A stretch of DNA of 64,000 nucleotides, taken from Allium sativum. Lineage: Eukaryota > Streptophyta > Magnoliopsida > Asparagales > Amaryllidaceae. The stretch's first letter is position 1, and each line of letters starts with the position of its first letter. The notes under the pieces are model-generated. The model saw only the letters and a list, made by a program, of their open reading frames with translations, was not told where the DNA came from and did no database searches. Positions 10,543 through 22,300 of this stretch are shown in pieces. Both the position numbers and the translations under genes were made by a program. The stretch covers positions 51,415,001 through 51,479,000 of the forward strand of contig CM060911.1 of assembly GCA_030737875.1 (NCBI GenBank), in the 5' to 3' direction.

Positions 10543-13500
10543 TATAATGACCCGCATTTTTTAGCTGTCTAATAATTAATTAATTTAATTATTAAATATC
10601 GGGTGGCGATATCGATAACCAGAATTAAATAATATTGAATATTTAATTAATATAAATAATAGAATAATATATTTAATTCAGAAATAATCAAAAATAGTGG
10701 AATTCACAATATAGTGTGAATTGGATTATTTAAAATATATAGTTCAGTTTAGAGTTGAATTATATGAACAAATATATTCAATCGACGACAGTTAAACGTA
10801 TAGTTTATAATATAATTATAAACGAGCGCGTAACGGCGCGACAGTTCGCTATTTGGCGATTTGAACTTCAACTGGATATACAAGGTCCATTTTAAATCGG
10901 ATTTCTGTGAAACAAGAAACATATGGAGCTGATGAAGTATATTTTTCTAGTGGAAGAGAAAAATTGGGATTTCGTCGTGTAGATTTTGAGTTATGTCCAA
11001 ATCAAATTCTCAGAAAAACTGCGCTATAACCATAACGATTTATTTATATTTTTAAAAGGATTTAAAATATAAATTAAATATCGATATAACTCTGATGATG
11101 AAATATCAAGTTAGAAATCCATATAGGATTATTCTGGAGCTGTATGGTATTCCACTGTGAATATATATACAATAATATTTATTTTTAAATATTTAATTCA
11201 AATGTTTTTAAATATATTTATATATTTAAAAGGGTTATTTAGAGCTTTAAAAATAGCTAGTTTTGCAAACGACCTCAGAATTCAACGAAACTAATTTTGT
11301 TAGATCCGCAATATCAAATTATTGCTAGATTTCAAGTTCCGTGGTTTTTGAAGTCAGTATGTGGCCGTACCGATTTTTAAAGTGAAAAACAGTCGATATT
11401 TTGATGGTTAAAAATACGCTGTGTGAGCAAACGGAGTCGGAATTCGACGAAACCAGTTTCGTTGGGACTATAATGTCGAACTGACGGTGCATGTCCAGTT
11501 TCGTGATTTTTGAATATTGTGTGTGATCACACGGATTTTTAGAAGACGAATAAATGAGATATTTTCTAATTAAAAATATAAAATATTAATAAAAAAATAT
11601 CCTAATTAATTTGTGGTCCTAAACAAGGCCACACACCCATTGTTTCAGCCACACATAAATTTTGATCCCCCTTATATAACCACTTTTGAGCCGTCGCGTT
11701 CAGTTCCTGAAGAAAAACCAAATTTTCGATACTTAGAAAATCAAAAGAATTCGAAAACAAATTCTAAAAATCCTAATATTTATAGATTAGAGATGCTCAA
11801 GTCCTTTTCTTCAGTTTAATGTAGAGTTTGAAGGGTTCGAACGCATTTGGGTTCGCAACGTTATACTACAGTAGATCTAGGGTTTAGATTTTGAGGTGAT
11901 CCAGGGATTTTTGGTTGAATTCAGTTTGATATTTGAGTTTGCGGTAGCGAGTTGGGCTCGCTGTGAATTTTTAGGATTTTATTGGAAAAAAAGTGTCGAA
12001 CAACTACTGTTTTAGGCACGAAACTGCTGAAAGTCGTGATGCCACCAGTCTGTGCGAGTCTCACCAATTTGGGATGGCTAGGTGGCGTTCGAATCAAGGA
12101 GGTTAGGGGTGGTCTCCGTTGGTTGAACGGTGGAGTGAAGGGGAAGATAGGATGAGAGAGGGAGGTGCTGTAATGGGTTGGAGTCGCGGTATAGAATCCT
12201 GAACCGGGGAAGAAACAGTTGAGGATTGAGCGGGTGATATTGAGAATGGGAAATGGGCCGGGTTTAGCATGGTAAGGCCCAATGTTGAAATTTATTAAGT
12301 TGTATTTGAATTCAAGGTATATCAAGTTTAACAAGTCATAACTTGATCATACGAAAACGAAATTCACTGAAACAAGATCTACTGGGATTGTATGGACGGT
12401 GACTACCAAATGAGACTGATTGGGAGTGGATTGGAGCTCGTTTGAATTTATGGCGAAATAAATTGTTTGATTCAAATCAAACAACAGTTTTATCGTTCTT
12501 TAACGTTGAACTGCCAAAGTGAGTAAAAACTCACCAACTCTGAACAATTACAAATTTCTAACATATATTTAGAACTGATAATTGTCTATTGATTGATGTG
12601 TGTTAACTGCTTGGTTGAATTGCTTATGTATTGGTTGAAATTATAGATAACGATATTTATATAAGTCGTTAATCAGATATCGATTCTGCTTATCAGAATA
12701 TTTCATATCGAAGTGAAATCGATATTTATTAACATCTGCGGATGCAGGGAAACAGGTTGGAGGAATCCACCTGGATTCCTCAACATTTATTTTACTGTTT
12801 TTCATATATTGTGATATATGATGTGATATATAATCTGTTGTTGATTATGTGTGTTTGAATGATACCGATCAATGTTATTTGGTATTTTAAATACCGTAAG
12901 AAATACTGGGATGTAAAAAAGGGATTTTCAAAGTATATTTTGAAAATAAATTATTTATATAAAATCAATGGATTTTGTATATAAAAGGAAAAAGGTTTTT
13001 TTTAAGGAAATAATTATAAAATAAATAGAGTTAAAAAGGAATATATTTGTAAAACAAATATAAAGGAAATTATTTGTAAGACAAATATAAAGGAAATAAT
13101 ATTTGTAAAACAAATACAAAGGAAGATATTTGCAAAACAAATAGAAAGAGAAATATTTGTAAACCATTTACAAATAGAAATGAAAAGGGTATATTTGTAA
13201 ACCATTTACAAATAGAAATGAAAAGGGTATATTTGTAAACCATTTACAAATAGAGATGAAAAGGGTATATTTGTAAACCATTTACAAATAGATTTGGAAA
13301 GGAAATATTTATTTGTTAAATAAATATAAAAGGCAAAGGAAATATTTATTTGTTAAATAAATAGAAAAGATAAAAGAAATATTTATTTGTTAAATAAATA
13401 GAATTGAAAAGGGAATAGTTATTTGTTAAGTAAACAAATAGAAAAAGGAGATAATCAAAAGGAGATAATCCAAAAGAGGTAATCAAAATGAGTTAATCGA

Positions 13501-16326
13501 AATGAGTTAATCGAATATTAGTTATTCAGTTAGAGTTAATCAGTTAGAATTAATCAGTTACAATTAAACAGTTAGTATTAATCAGTTAGAATTAATCAGT
13601 TAGAGTTAATCAGTTAGAGTTAATCAGTTAGAGTTAATCAGTTAGAGTTAATAGGTTAGAGTTAATCAGTTAGAGTTAATCAATTAGAATTAATCAGTTA
13701 GAGTTAATCAGTTAGAATTAGAGTTAACCAGTTAGAGTTATTCAAATGGAGTAAATCAAGTAGAGTTATCGAATATCGCTTATTCAAAGTAGAGTTATCG
13801 AATATCACTTATTCGAAGTAGAGTTATCGAATGTCACTTATTCGAAGTAGAGTTATCGAATATAGTGTATTCGAGAGAAGAGTTATCGAATATAATTTAT
13901 TCGAAGAAGAGTTATCGAATGTTGGGTATTTCAAAGGAGTTATTGAATCTAGTTATTCGAAAGGAGTTAAGAGAAAAGAGTTATCGAACATTTGTTATTT
14001 GAAAGAGTTAATCGAGTATAGTTTATTCGAATAGAATCAAAGGAGTTAATCAAATATAGTTTATTCGAATAGAGTTAAAAGGAGTTATCGAATCTAGTTA
14101 TTCGAAGGAGTTATCGCATATTTGTTAAAGTGAAAATAGTTATCGAACATTTGTTATTAGAAAGAGTAAATCGAATATAGTTTATTCGAAAGGAGCTAAG
14201 TGAAAAGAGTTAATCAAATAGAGTTAATCAAACAGAGTTAATCGATTATAGTTAAATCAAAAGGAGTTAATCCAATAGAGTTAATTGATAAGAGTCAGTT
14301 GAACAGAGTTAATCGAATATAGTTTATTCGAAGAAAAGTTTTCGAATTTAGTTATTCGTAAGAGAGATTATTGAATATAATTTATTCGAAGGGAGGAGTT
14401 ATCGAATAGAGATTTATTCGAAAGAGAGTTACGCAAGGAAGTTTATTAAAGACTTAAAAGATAAACTTTGACTATTTTGAAGTTAAAACGTTGTTCAGTT
14501 AAGGTCTGAGAGGTAATTATACCCCAACTTGATTGACTTCCTTCTTAACTAAGGAATGGCTAAGGTTTTATAGTGAATGATGGTTAAGTGAATTAGTAAA
14601 AGGTTGGAGTTGGCATAGCGATTTTTTATTTAAACATCTGTTTAAATCCAATGAAGGAGGTTTGGAAATGTTTTCCAAATAAGAATCAGAGATGTTTTCT
14701 AATATAGAAAACAAGAAATGGAAATGTTTTCCATTGTTAATAACATATATTTTATAATATAGAAAATAAGAAATGTTGAACATAAGGAAACATGAAATGA
14801 CAAATGAAATAAATTAATGATAAATTAATTTAAAGGATAAAAGTTGATTGGTGGTTGATCGATATAATTTCCATTTGGAAATAATATCATTGTTTGCACA
14901 CGTGTTTTTCTTTGATAGTTAATTCACCGACTATCGAAGTTTTCAACCATATTAACGTTGTTAATATTGAGTGACCAGTTGGATTATTATCCAAAGAACC
15001 ACTCTGTATTGGCAAAAGCGTTGCGAATCATATATGCCAAAGATAATTGAAGACGGAGTAAAGTGCAAGGGCTGTTGTATAAATCTTAGGTAAAGATTGC
15101 CTAAGATGGATGTACTGAATAGTGCCTTCGGTTTTTCCAGTCCCAGGACGACCTGTATGGAAGAATGTCTGATAGAGTATATTTAATAGATCGCGTAAAT
15201 TGATCTCTTCAAACGTATTTACATTTGGTGGTGGAGGAATTCGTTTCTCTTAGCTGTATACCCGTGATATTTTTGTGGAAATCAATTTGTGATTTGGCGG
15301 GTATGACGATGTGACCTTCAAAGTGAATAAATGTGTGATCTGTCAGAGATAAGCGTGGCCTCTAGCCTCACAACCGGGAAATGACAGAAATCGGGCAGGC
15401 AGCATGGCTATGTAGGTAGCACCTATTAGGTTGTATAATCACCTGATCTAGAGTTTCATTTACTTCTAAAAATCTATTGTCGCTGCTGTCCCACTCGGGA
15501 AACAGCTGCTGATCCCAACCGTTGGTGATATACATTCGATTCATTCAAGCGAAATAATTGGTCGGTCATGTGTGGTCGGGTTGCAAGATGTTCTTGTTGA
15601 ACCCAGTGTATTCCTCTCTAGAGGTACACTAGCGAAAGGTGGTTCCATACCTTGTCATAGTTGGAAATCCATTACCCAATACGTGCTTGCGGTTTTGATT
15701 GTATACTATATATGTAGAACGTGAGATGAAAGTGTTTCTGCTAGATGATTATTATATTGTGGTTGATAGACATTATTATAATATCAAATGGTTTTTGATA
15801 TAAAGATATTTTGGATTCTCATAAGGTAAAAACCCGTTCCGTTATACGGCGTGGTCTTACGAGATATCGTTTACATGTTCAACTGTTTTACTCATACCAG
15901 TCCCATGACTGACCCGGAGTTTATTTTGTTTTGTTTTTCCTAAACTCTTGGGTGGCTAATTTTGTACGGGCAGTCAAGTAGTCAGGATTTTACAGGTATG
16001 CATGAAGAGCTTTGAGCAGGAGGCTTCAGGATTGTATAGCTATAGTTATTTCCGCTGTGTTGTAAGTGCTATACTTTGGAAATGATATGTATATTCAAGT
16101 ACAGATTTATATTTCAAAGTTATGTTATATATTATATGTTATTCATTCCGCTGTGAGGTTCGTGTTACTCTAATGTTGTGTGTTCGTCTTCTTCTATTCT
16201 AAGTTTCTATCTTATCTATTCTCACCCTCTAATTTCTTTCATTAACTACCGGTACTTTCGATCCTTGGATGTTCGATATGTGTTTTATATCGGATAACCA
16301 AGATCACCTTTTTCTGGGACGTTACA
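10543..16326 (+). repeat. LARD-1 3' LTR (5.78 kb)
   Basis: Direct copy of 3238-9011 with the same landmarks: TATA box at 11671, hairpin arrays at about 13035-14425, and a terminal GGGACGTTACA. The next bases, ATTTC (16327-16331), are the right copy of the target duplication. Confidence 0.92.
13035..14425 (+). repeat. Hairpin minisatellite arrays (LARD-1 3' LTR)
   Basis: Same order of unit types as 5690-7110: ATTTGTAAAACAAAT units, TTTATTTGTTAAATAAATA units, the 14-bp AGTTAGAGTTAATC repeat, then TCGAATA/TATTCGA units. Copy numbers and variants differ from the other LTR, but the order is kept. Confidence 0.86.
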
Positions 16327-16331
16327 ATTTC

Positions 16332-18873
16332 ATACAAATTTTATTTATTCAAATTATTGTCTTTTAATTTATAGGCACATTAACCACGCATGACCAGATC
16401 TTGGATTTTTAAATGAGGTTAGTTGCAGCTTAATATAAGTAATCTCATAACCATGCATGACTAGAGCTTGGATTTTTAAAAGAGGTTAAAGAAACACTTA
16501 TGTATATTATATTTTTATCATTTTCTTGAAAACTCCTTGGTATATACAACCAATATGGATAATAGAAATATGGTAGGTACAGAAATGGTTGTGAAATATA
16601 TTTCTAAATTAATAATATTATGAAATATGTTCAATCATACCGGGATTCTTGAAAATTTTCAATTATCACTAATTCTTAAAAATAATATAATAACAATTCC
16701 ATCACAAATATTTCCACTGTTTATTTAAGAAGATTTTTTTAAAAATATTAAACTCTCCACATTAATATAAAATCATGATTGACGGTAGAATGATGATAGA
16801 CTAAGAAGATGTTAGTGAAATAACCGCCAATTCAAAGATATTATAAAAACTGTTCAATCATCATGAAACTTTAGATAAAATTTTCTCTTACTATAGTCAC
16901 AACTCATCAAAATATCAATAATCTGATAATAATTTTGATGAGTTCACAATACAGTTGTTTTTGGTTATTGATTTCAATTTTTGAATAAATAATCAATAAA
17001 TAATTTTATAATTGAAAAATCAATTACAAGAGGGAATTCAAAAAGATTTATACAAGACAAGAAGGATATAAAAAATATATACAGAATGAGAATCAAATCA
17101 ATAAAAAAATTCAGCACTTCCAAACCGATACCACTTGTTGTCACTGCAAATGGGGATTTTAATATGACACTGGTGGCTAACAAGGGTATCTTAGACAACG
17201 GTATAAACCCAAGCAATTTAATCTAATAATTCAGACCCATTTTTCAGAGTAGCAAGACAAATTCAGAATAAGTTTCACAAGAAAGTTTTCGACAAGTCTA
17301 AGAAGATAAATGATGATCCAAGATTTAAAGAAACGGTTTATTTGAAATAACTTGAAGGAATGTGAAAACTTCAAGATCCAATAAATCGATCACACAAGGT
17401 TATTAATAACAAAGCCAAGGTGTGTGTGAGATTCAAGATATTAAAGAATATCAAATGATTTCAAACAACACAATATTCAAGTAAGTGATCATGATTTCAA
17501 AATTAATTTTAGCATGTAGCATAAGAAAGATTTTCAATTCAGAGTAATTAAGTCAATCCGAAAATCTTTGAACCTTTTATTAGAGCAGTAGATGATACCA
17601 AAACAAGCTGTTATCTAAAATTTTCAAATCAATTTCTTTTATCAGAGCAACACAACAATTAATTTCAAAGTAGACTTGTCAAGAGAATTTTTTACCAATA
17701 TTTCTGATAGTCACAAAAGATGATTCATGATCCAAGATTAAAAAATACAATTTATTTTAAATCATTTGAAGGAATATGAAAATATCAAGGTTCAATGAAT
17801 CGATCACACCATATTATAAGTTTCAAATCCAAGTTGTGTGTGAGATTCACGAACTAATAATTTCAAATGATTTCAAAACAAACAAATATTCAAATCAAAT
17901 TTTCATGAAATAATAGTGAGTTTTAATACAAGATCTTCAAAGAATTTCCCACAAATATTTTTGACAACCACAAGAGAAATTTTCAGAATATTTACATCAA
18001 GCTTGAGAGATATTCATGATCCAAAGTTAAGACGGTTTATTTTAAATCACTTGAATATATGTAAATTTTGAGATATAAAGAATCAATCACACAAGATTAT
18101 TAATTTTAAATCTAAGAGGTGTATGAGATTCAAAATATCAAAAATTTCAAATGATTTCAAACCATCAAATATCCAACGAAAAATGATCATGAATAAAAAG
18201 AATTTCTTGGCTCCGATACCATAAGCCAAATGATTTTCAAAACAGAAATATTCAAGCCAATCCAAAAATCAATTAAATCATCACAACTGAAAATTAGCAG
18301 TTTGCAGTAATGAGTATAAAATTTCAAGTCTTCCCAAAATGAATTAGAAGAAACTCAAAACAACAGAGATGCGTGAAATTTCATTAATTTTTCAGATCTT
18401 CAAAAATTTAGAATTCAAATTAACAGTGTTCAACAAGAATACTCCAGTAATGTTTGGAATTCATAAATAAAAAAGAATTAAACTTCAAAATAATTGCATA
18501 AATTTACAATTTTGAATTCAAGATCCAGAAATGATTAAAACATAAAAGTTTTATTCAAATAAAGAAAATTTCTAGAAAATCATGACTTCTGCAATTTGAA
18601 GTAAAAAAACTCAGGAAGAAAAAAAAATATGGCAGTGTCAAATCAACAGTATCAAAGAAAATAAACAGAAGAGGTAGAGGAAGGAATACACAGAGAAAAA
18701 CAAAGAATATTAACAGAGATGAGGTTAGAGATCATACCTGAATTTGATGTGAGCCAAAGAATCTCTAACTCAACATACTTAGCTAAGGAACTCTGACTAA
18801 TTCAATGATGTGAAGCAAATACATATCTCTTTTTGTAGAGCAGTTCCTCAGCCTCTTCCGGTACCTAAAAGTT
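16332..18873 (-). mobile_element. SV1 internal region, non-coding, where pol would be expected
   Basis: SV1 resumes after LARD-1. The position between the gag end (about 18874) and the 3' polypurine tract should hold pol, but no Copia integrase, reverse transcriptase or RNase H motif is seen on the minus strand. Instead there is AT-rich sequence with a small direct repeat (about 16380-16425 and 16444-16488) and three long degenerate repeats (17290-18200). A PBS-like TGGTATCGGAGCC lies on the minus strand near 18208-18222. The sequence may have replaced pol or may derive from another element. Confidence 0.55.
17290..18200. repeat. Three degenerate tandem repeats of about 300-410 bp
   Basis: Three blocks share the order GATCCAAGATT, GGTTTATTT, ATCGATCACAC, GTGTGTGAGATTC and AAATGATTTCAAA. 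They lie at about 17310-17490, 17725-17890 and 18015-18170. They are clearly diverged, so the duplication is old. No reading frame runs through them. Confidence 0.7.
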
Positions 18874-19362
18874 TAGGGGATCGAGTGGTTTAACAAAAAT
18901 TGTTTTACCACTCACAGTTTCATTTACACGTTTTGGTACCCAAAGTTTGTACAACAATCCATTTGAATTTACCATTGTACCTTTAGGAACCCAAATCTAT
19001 TTGAATTTAACCAAGCTCATTTTAATTCCTTTTGGGTCCAAACTGGATTTTTACACAACAAATTCTCAATTCAATTATGATTGAAAAATTCTTTGAGATT
19101 TTCATAGTACAAATTTTCAAGACGGCCTTTCCAAAGCTTTTTGAAGAATTTTTAAATAGCTTCGTTTACACGTTTTGGTACCCAAGTTTGTACAATAATT
19201 AATTTGAATTTACCTTTGTACCTTTAGGAACCCAAATCTGTTTGAATTTAACCAAGCTCGTTTTATTTCCTTTTGGGGTCCAAACTGGATTTTTACACAA
19301 CAAATTTTCAACTCGATTATGATTGAAAAATTCTTTGAGATTTTCAGAGTACAAATTTTCAA
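18874..19362 (-). pseudogene. SV1 gag 3' end, with internal tandem duplication
   Basis: On the minus strand frames read WVPKGT and NPVWTPKG followed further on by LWVPKRVNETVSGK and a stop near 18874. WVPK-type motifs of this kind mark the end of gag in Sirevirus-like Copia elements. A ~200-bp part is present twice in direct order (18923-19122 and 19166-19363), separated by 43 bp. Frameshifts and stops make it non-functional. The upstream part of the same gag is at 31613-31880 and 47280-48009, separated by LARD-2 and the MULE. The end at 19362 abuts LARD-2 LTR sequence without that LTR's own start. Confidence 0.7.
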
Positions 19363-19363
19363 G
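18923..19363. repeat. Direct duplication, 243-bp period, in SV1 gag
   Basis: Both copies begin TTTACACGTTTTGGTACCCA and end CAAATTTTCAAGA. The second copy stops exactly at the junction with truncated LARD-2, which may mean that the duplication and the loss of the LARD-2 end arose together. Confidence 0.85.
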
Positions 19364-22300
19364 AACTTTAAATGAATATACAGAAGCCGTTTTAAGTCGT
19401 ATTTCTGTGAAACAAGAAAGGTTCAGAGCTGGTGAAGTATATTTTTCTAATGGAAGAGAAAAATAGAGATTTCATCGTGCAGATTTTGATTTATATCCAA
19501 ATCAAATTTTAGAAAAGTCGCTATAGAATTCCTTTATAATTTGTAACGCTTTATTTACGTTATAAAATGGTTTTCAATATAATTAAATATTGGTTTCGAA
19601 TTGGGACAAATCCTTTTGGGCGTAGTAATGATTTAATTTTTAGAATTTTACTGTAATTTTTAATTAATTAAATACGCAACTTTTTATTTGGAGTATTTTG
19701 CACCCTATATCAATATTTTAGGTTTTCACAATATGATAGAACGTACTGATATTATTATATTTCTGGGATCATGGCACCTCGCTGGACACGACCGTGTTCT
19801 CATTTCCGTCCATAGCGGCTCGGACACGAATGAAATTTTATGCAATGGTACCTTTAATAAATGTCTAAAATAAAACATTGGACATATACATGAAATAAAA
19901 TAGAAGTATATGCTTGCTTGTGACTTGGTTCATTCATGGAAAGAAGGGAACAAATATTTCAGCCCTTAAACAAAGAAAATAAGGTCATCCAAACAGCACA
20001 TCATTCAGCTATTTGTATGGATAAAAAGAAATTGCGGCATTAACATCAACGTGCCCCATTCTCTCCCTTGCAGCGAAACAGTACTTAAATGGAAGTCAAG
20101 ATCTAAAAATCCATAAATCCTAAAACTAAAATACAAGCGAAAGCTCATGGTTTCATTTGCTTTTCTTTCGTTGGTTTTCCACTTGTGCACGGCGTTAGCA
20201 GCTATATTGAGAAGAACGGTGAAGAGAGGGGGAACTGTGATGTTTCGAAAGGGGGGCATGCGCGTTTAAGACTGGGACTGGATGTACAGAAGGGGGGTTT
20301 GTTCGTAAGTAAAGTGTTGACTTTTACTGCCAAGACCCTGCGCTGCTAGGGTATGTCGCGATTGTAAGAAGGGTTGGTGTAAACTGGTACAGGCGTTTCA
20401 AAAGAGAGACGTGGAGTTGTTTTCGTTTAGTGAAGTTGAGAGGAGGGACGTGAGATGTTTTATCTGGGAAGAGTGGAAAATCGGTGGTGTTTTCATTGGA
20501 TGGTAGTGTGTGTAGTAGGGGTATGGTTTCAGAAATGTTGGAGTGGGATGTATTGGTTTGCATTTTTGGTGAGTGGGTGATGGATTGAAGTATAGATGTG
20601 GCAATGGAGTTTATGAATAACAGGAGACGAGCTCACAGATATCTTTTTGTTGGAAGAAAAAGTATCAGAATAAACAGGTCGTGGTTTTTATTGATCACGA
20701 GGTGGGCTTATTTTAAAAAAAGATGTAAAGCTAGTATTTTTAAATGAAAAGAAAATTGCCCAAACAAAGGGGACCTGGTGAATTAGCAAGAATGCAGCGA
20801 GTTTTACTCATATCGTGCGTATGAAGAAGAACGCCATCCAAATACGAGTCAGTGAAGAATAAAGTGGATGGGCCTTTTTAAATTTTGGTAAAAGCCCAAA
20901 CAAATTTGAGTTAGTTTAATTATATATTTAAAATGTGCATTAACTTGAAATTATTGTATCTGGCTCATACAATATCGAAATTCAGCAAAACAAGATCCGA
21001 CGGGATCGTAGGGACGAGCGCTACCCAATGGAACTGAATGGGAGTGAATCGAAGCTCGTTACAATTTATAGCGAAATAAATTGTCCATCTGAATCAACAG
21101 ACGAAAATCGTTATTTAACGGTTAAAGCGAAATGTGAGTAAAACTCACCAACTCTAAACAGTTATATTTGTATAACGTATTTTTAGAACTGTTAAATCAT
21201 CTGTTGATTGCTGTGTGTTAACTGTTTGGTTGAATTACTTGTGTATTGGTTGAAATTATAGATAACGATGTTTATATAAATCGTTAATCAAATATTGATT
21301 CTGTTTATCAGAATATTTCAAATCAAAATGAAATCGATGTTATTATGTTGATTAACATCTGGGATGCAGGGAAACAGGTTGGAAAGACCCAACTGGGTTC
21401 CTCAGTATTAAAATACTGTTTTGTTTCATATATTGTGATATATGATGTGATATATAATCTGTTGATGGTTATGTGTGTTTAAATGATATCGATCATTGTG
21501 ATTTGGTATTTTAAATAACATAAGAAATACTAGGATGTAAAAAGAAAATTTTCAAAGTATATATTTGAAAAGAAATTTATTTATAAAATCAAAGGAAGAA
21601 ATAATTATAAAATCAAAGGATTTTATAAAAGGATTATTTATCATTTGATAAATAAGTAAAAGGAATATTTATTTAGAAATAAACAGAATTATAAAGGAAA
21701 TATTTATTTAGAAAACAAATAGAATTATACAGGAATATTTATTTATAGGAAATATATAGAATGATATAAAGGAGATATTTATTTGTTAAATAAATAGAAA
21801 GATGAAAAGGAAATATTTATTTGTTAAATAAATAGAAAAGATAAAAGAAATATTTATTTATTAAATAAATAGAATTGAAAAGGGAATAGTTATTTGTTAA
21901 GTAAACAAATAGAAAAGGAAATGATTCAAAGGAGAAAATTCAAAGGAATAAATCAAAGGAGTTAAATCAAAAGAGTAAATCGAAAAGAGATAATCGAAAT
22001 GAGTAAATCGAATATTAGTTATTCGATTAGAGTTAATCGAATAGAGTACATGAGTTAGAGTTGACCAGTTAGAGTTAGAGTTAAACAATAGAGTAATTAA
22101 ATAGAGCTAATCGAATTAGAATAAATCGATTAGAGTTATTCGAAAAAAGAGTTATCGAATATTAGTTATTCGAATCGAGTTAAAAGGAGTTATCGAATAT
22201 TCGTTATTCGAATCGAGTTAAAAGGAGTTATCGAATCTATTTATTCGAAAGGAGTAAATCGAATATAGTTTATTCGAATAGAATTAAAGGAGTAAATCGA

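Larger units (their letters stand above)
3238..16326 (+). mobile_element. LARD-1: giant-LTR non-autonomous LTR retrotransposon
   Basis: This is a complete element of 13,089 bp: 5' LTR 3238-9011, core 9012-10542, 3' LTR 10543-16326. It is flanked by a perfect 5-bp target duplication, ATTTC. The 5' LTR starts TGTAATGACCC and both LTRs end in GTTACA. A primer binding site (TAGTACCAGAGC, close to the initiator-Met type TGGTATCAGAGC) follows the 5' LTR, and a purine tract precedes the 3' LTR. The core has no open frame longer than a few tens of codons and encodes no gag or pol. Large retrotransposon derivatives (LARDs) have this plan. The pre-polypurine sequence resembles the end of pol in Tekay/Del chromoviruses, so a chromovirus is the likely ancestor and possible source of enzymes. 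The first 75 or so aligned LTR bases differ at two sites. Confidence 0.92.

Noticed and set aside
11921..12334. Minus-strand ORF of 137 codons in the LARD-1 3' LTR
   Set aside because: The equivalent position in the 5' LTR (around 4573-4970) is broken by stops and indels and no domain is recognisable.
16974..17216. Hydrophobic 80-codon minus-strand ORF
   Set aside because: AT-rich sequence gives Leu/Ile/Phe-rich frames by chance; no homologue is recognised and it lies in retroelement non-coding sequence.
18208..18222. Possible separate Copia LTR ending at a PBS-like site
   Set aside because: I found no partner LTR, polypurine tract or target duplication for an element starting here, so it is reported only as an observation.
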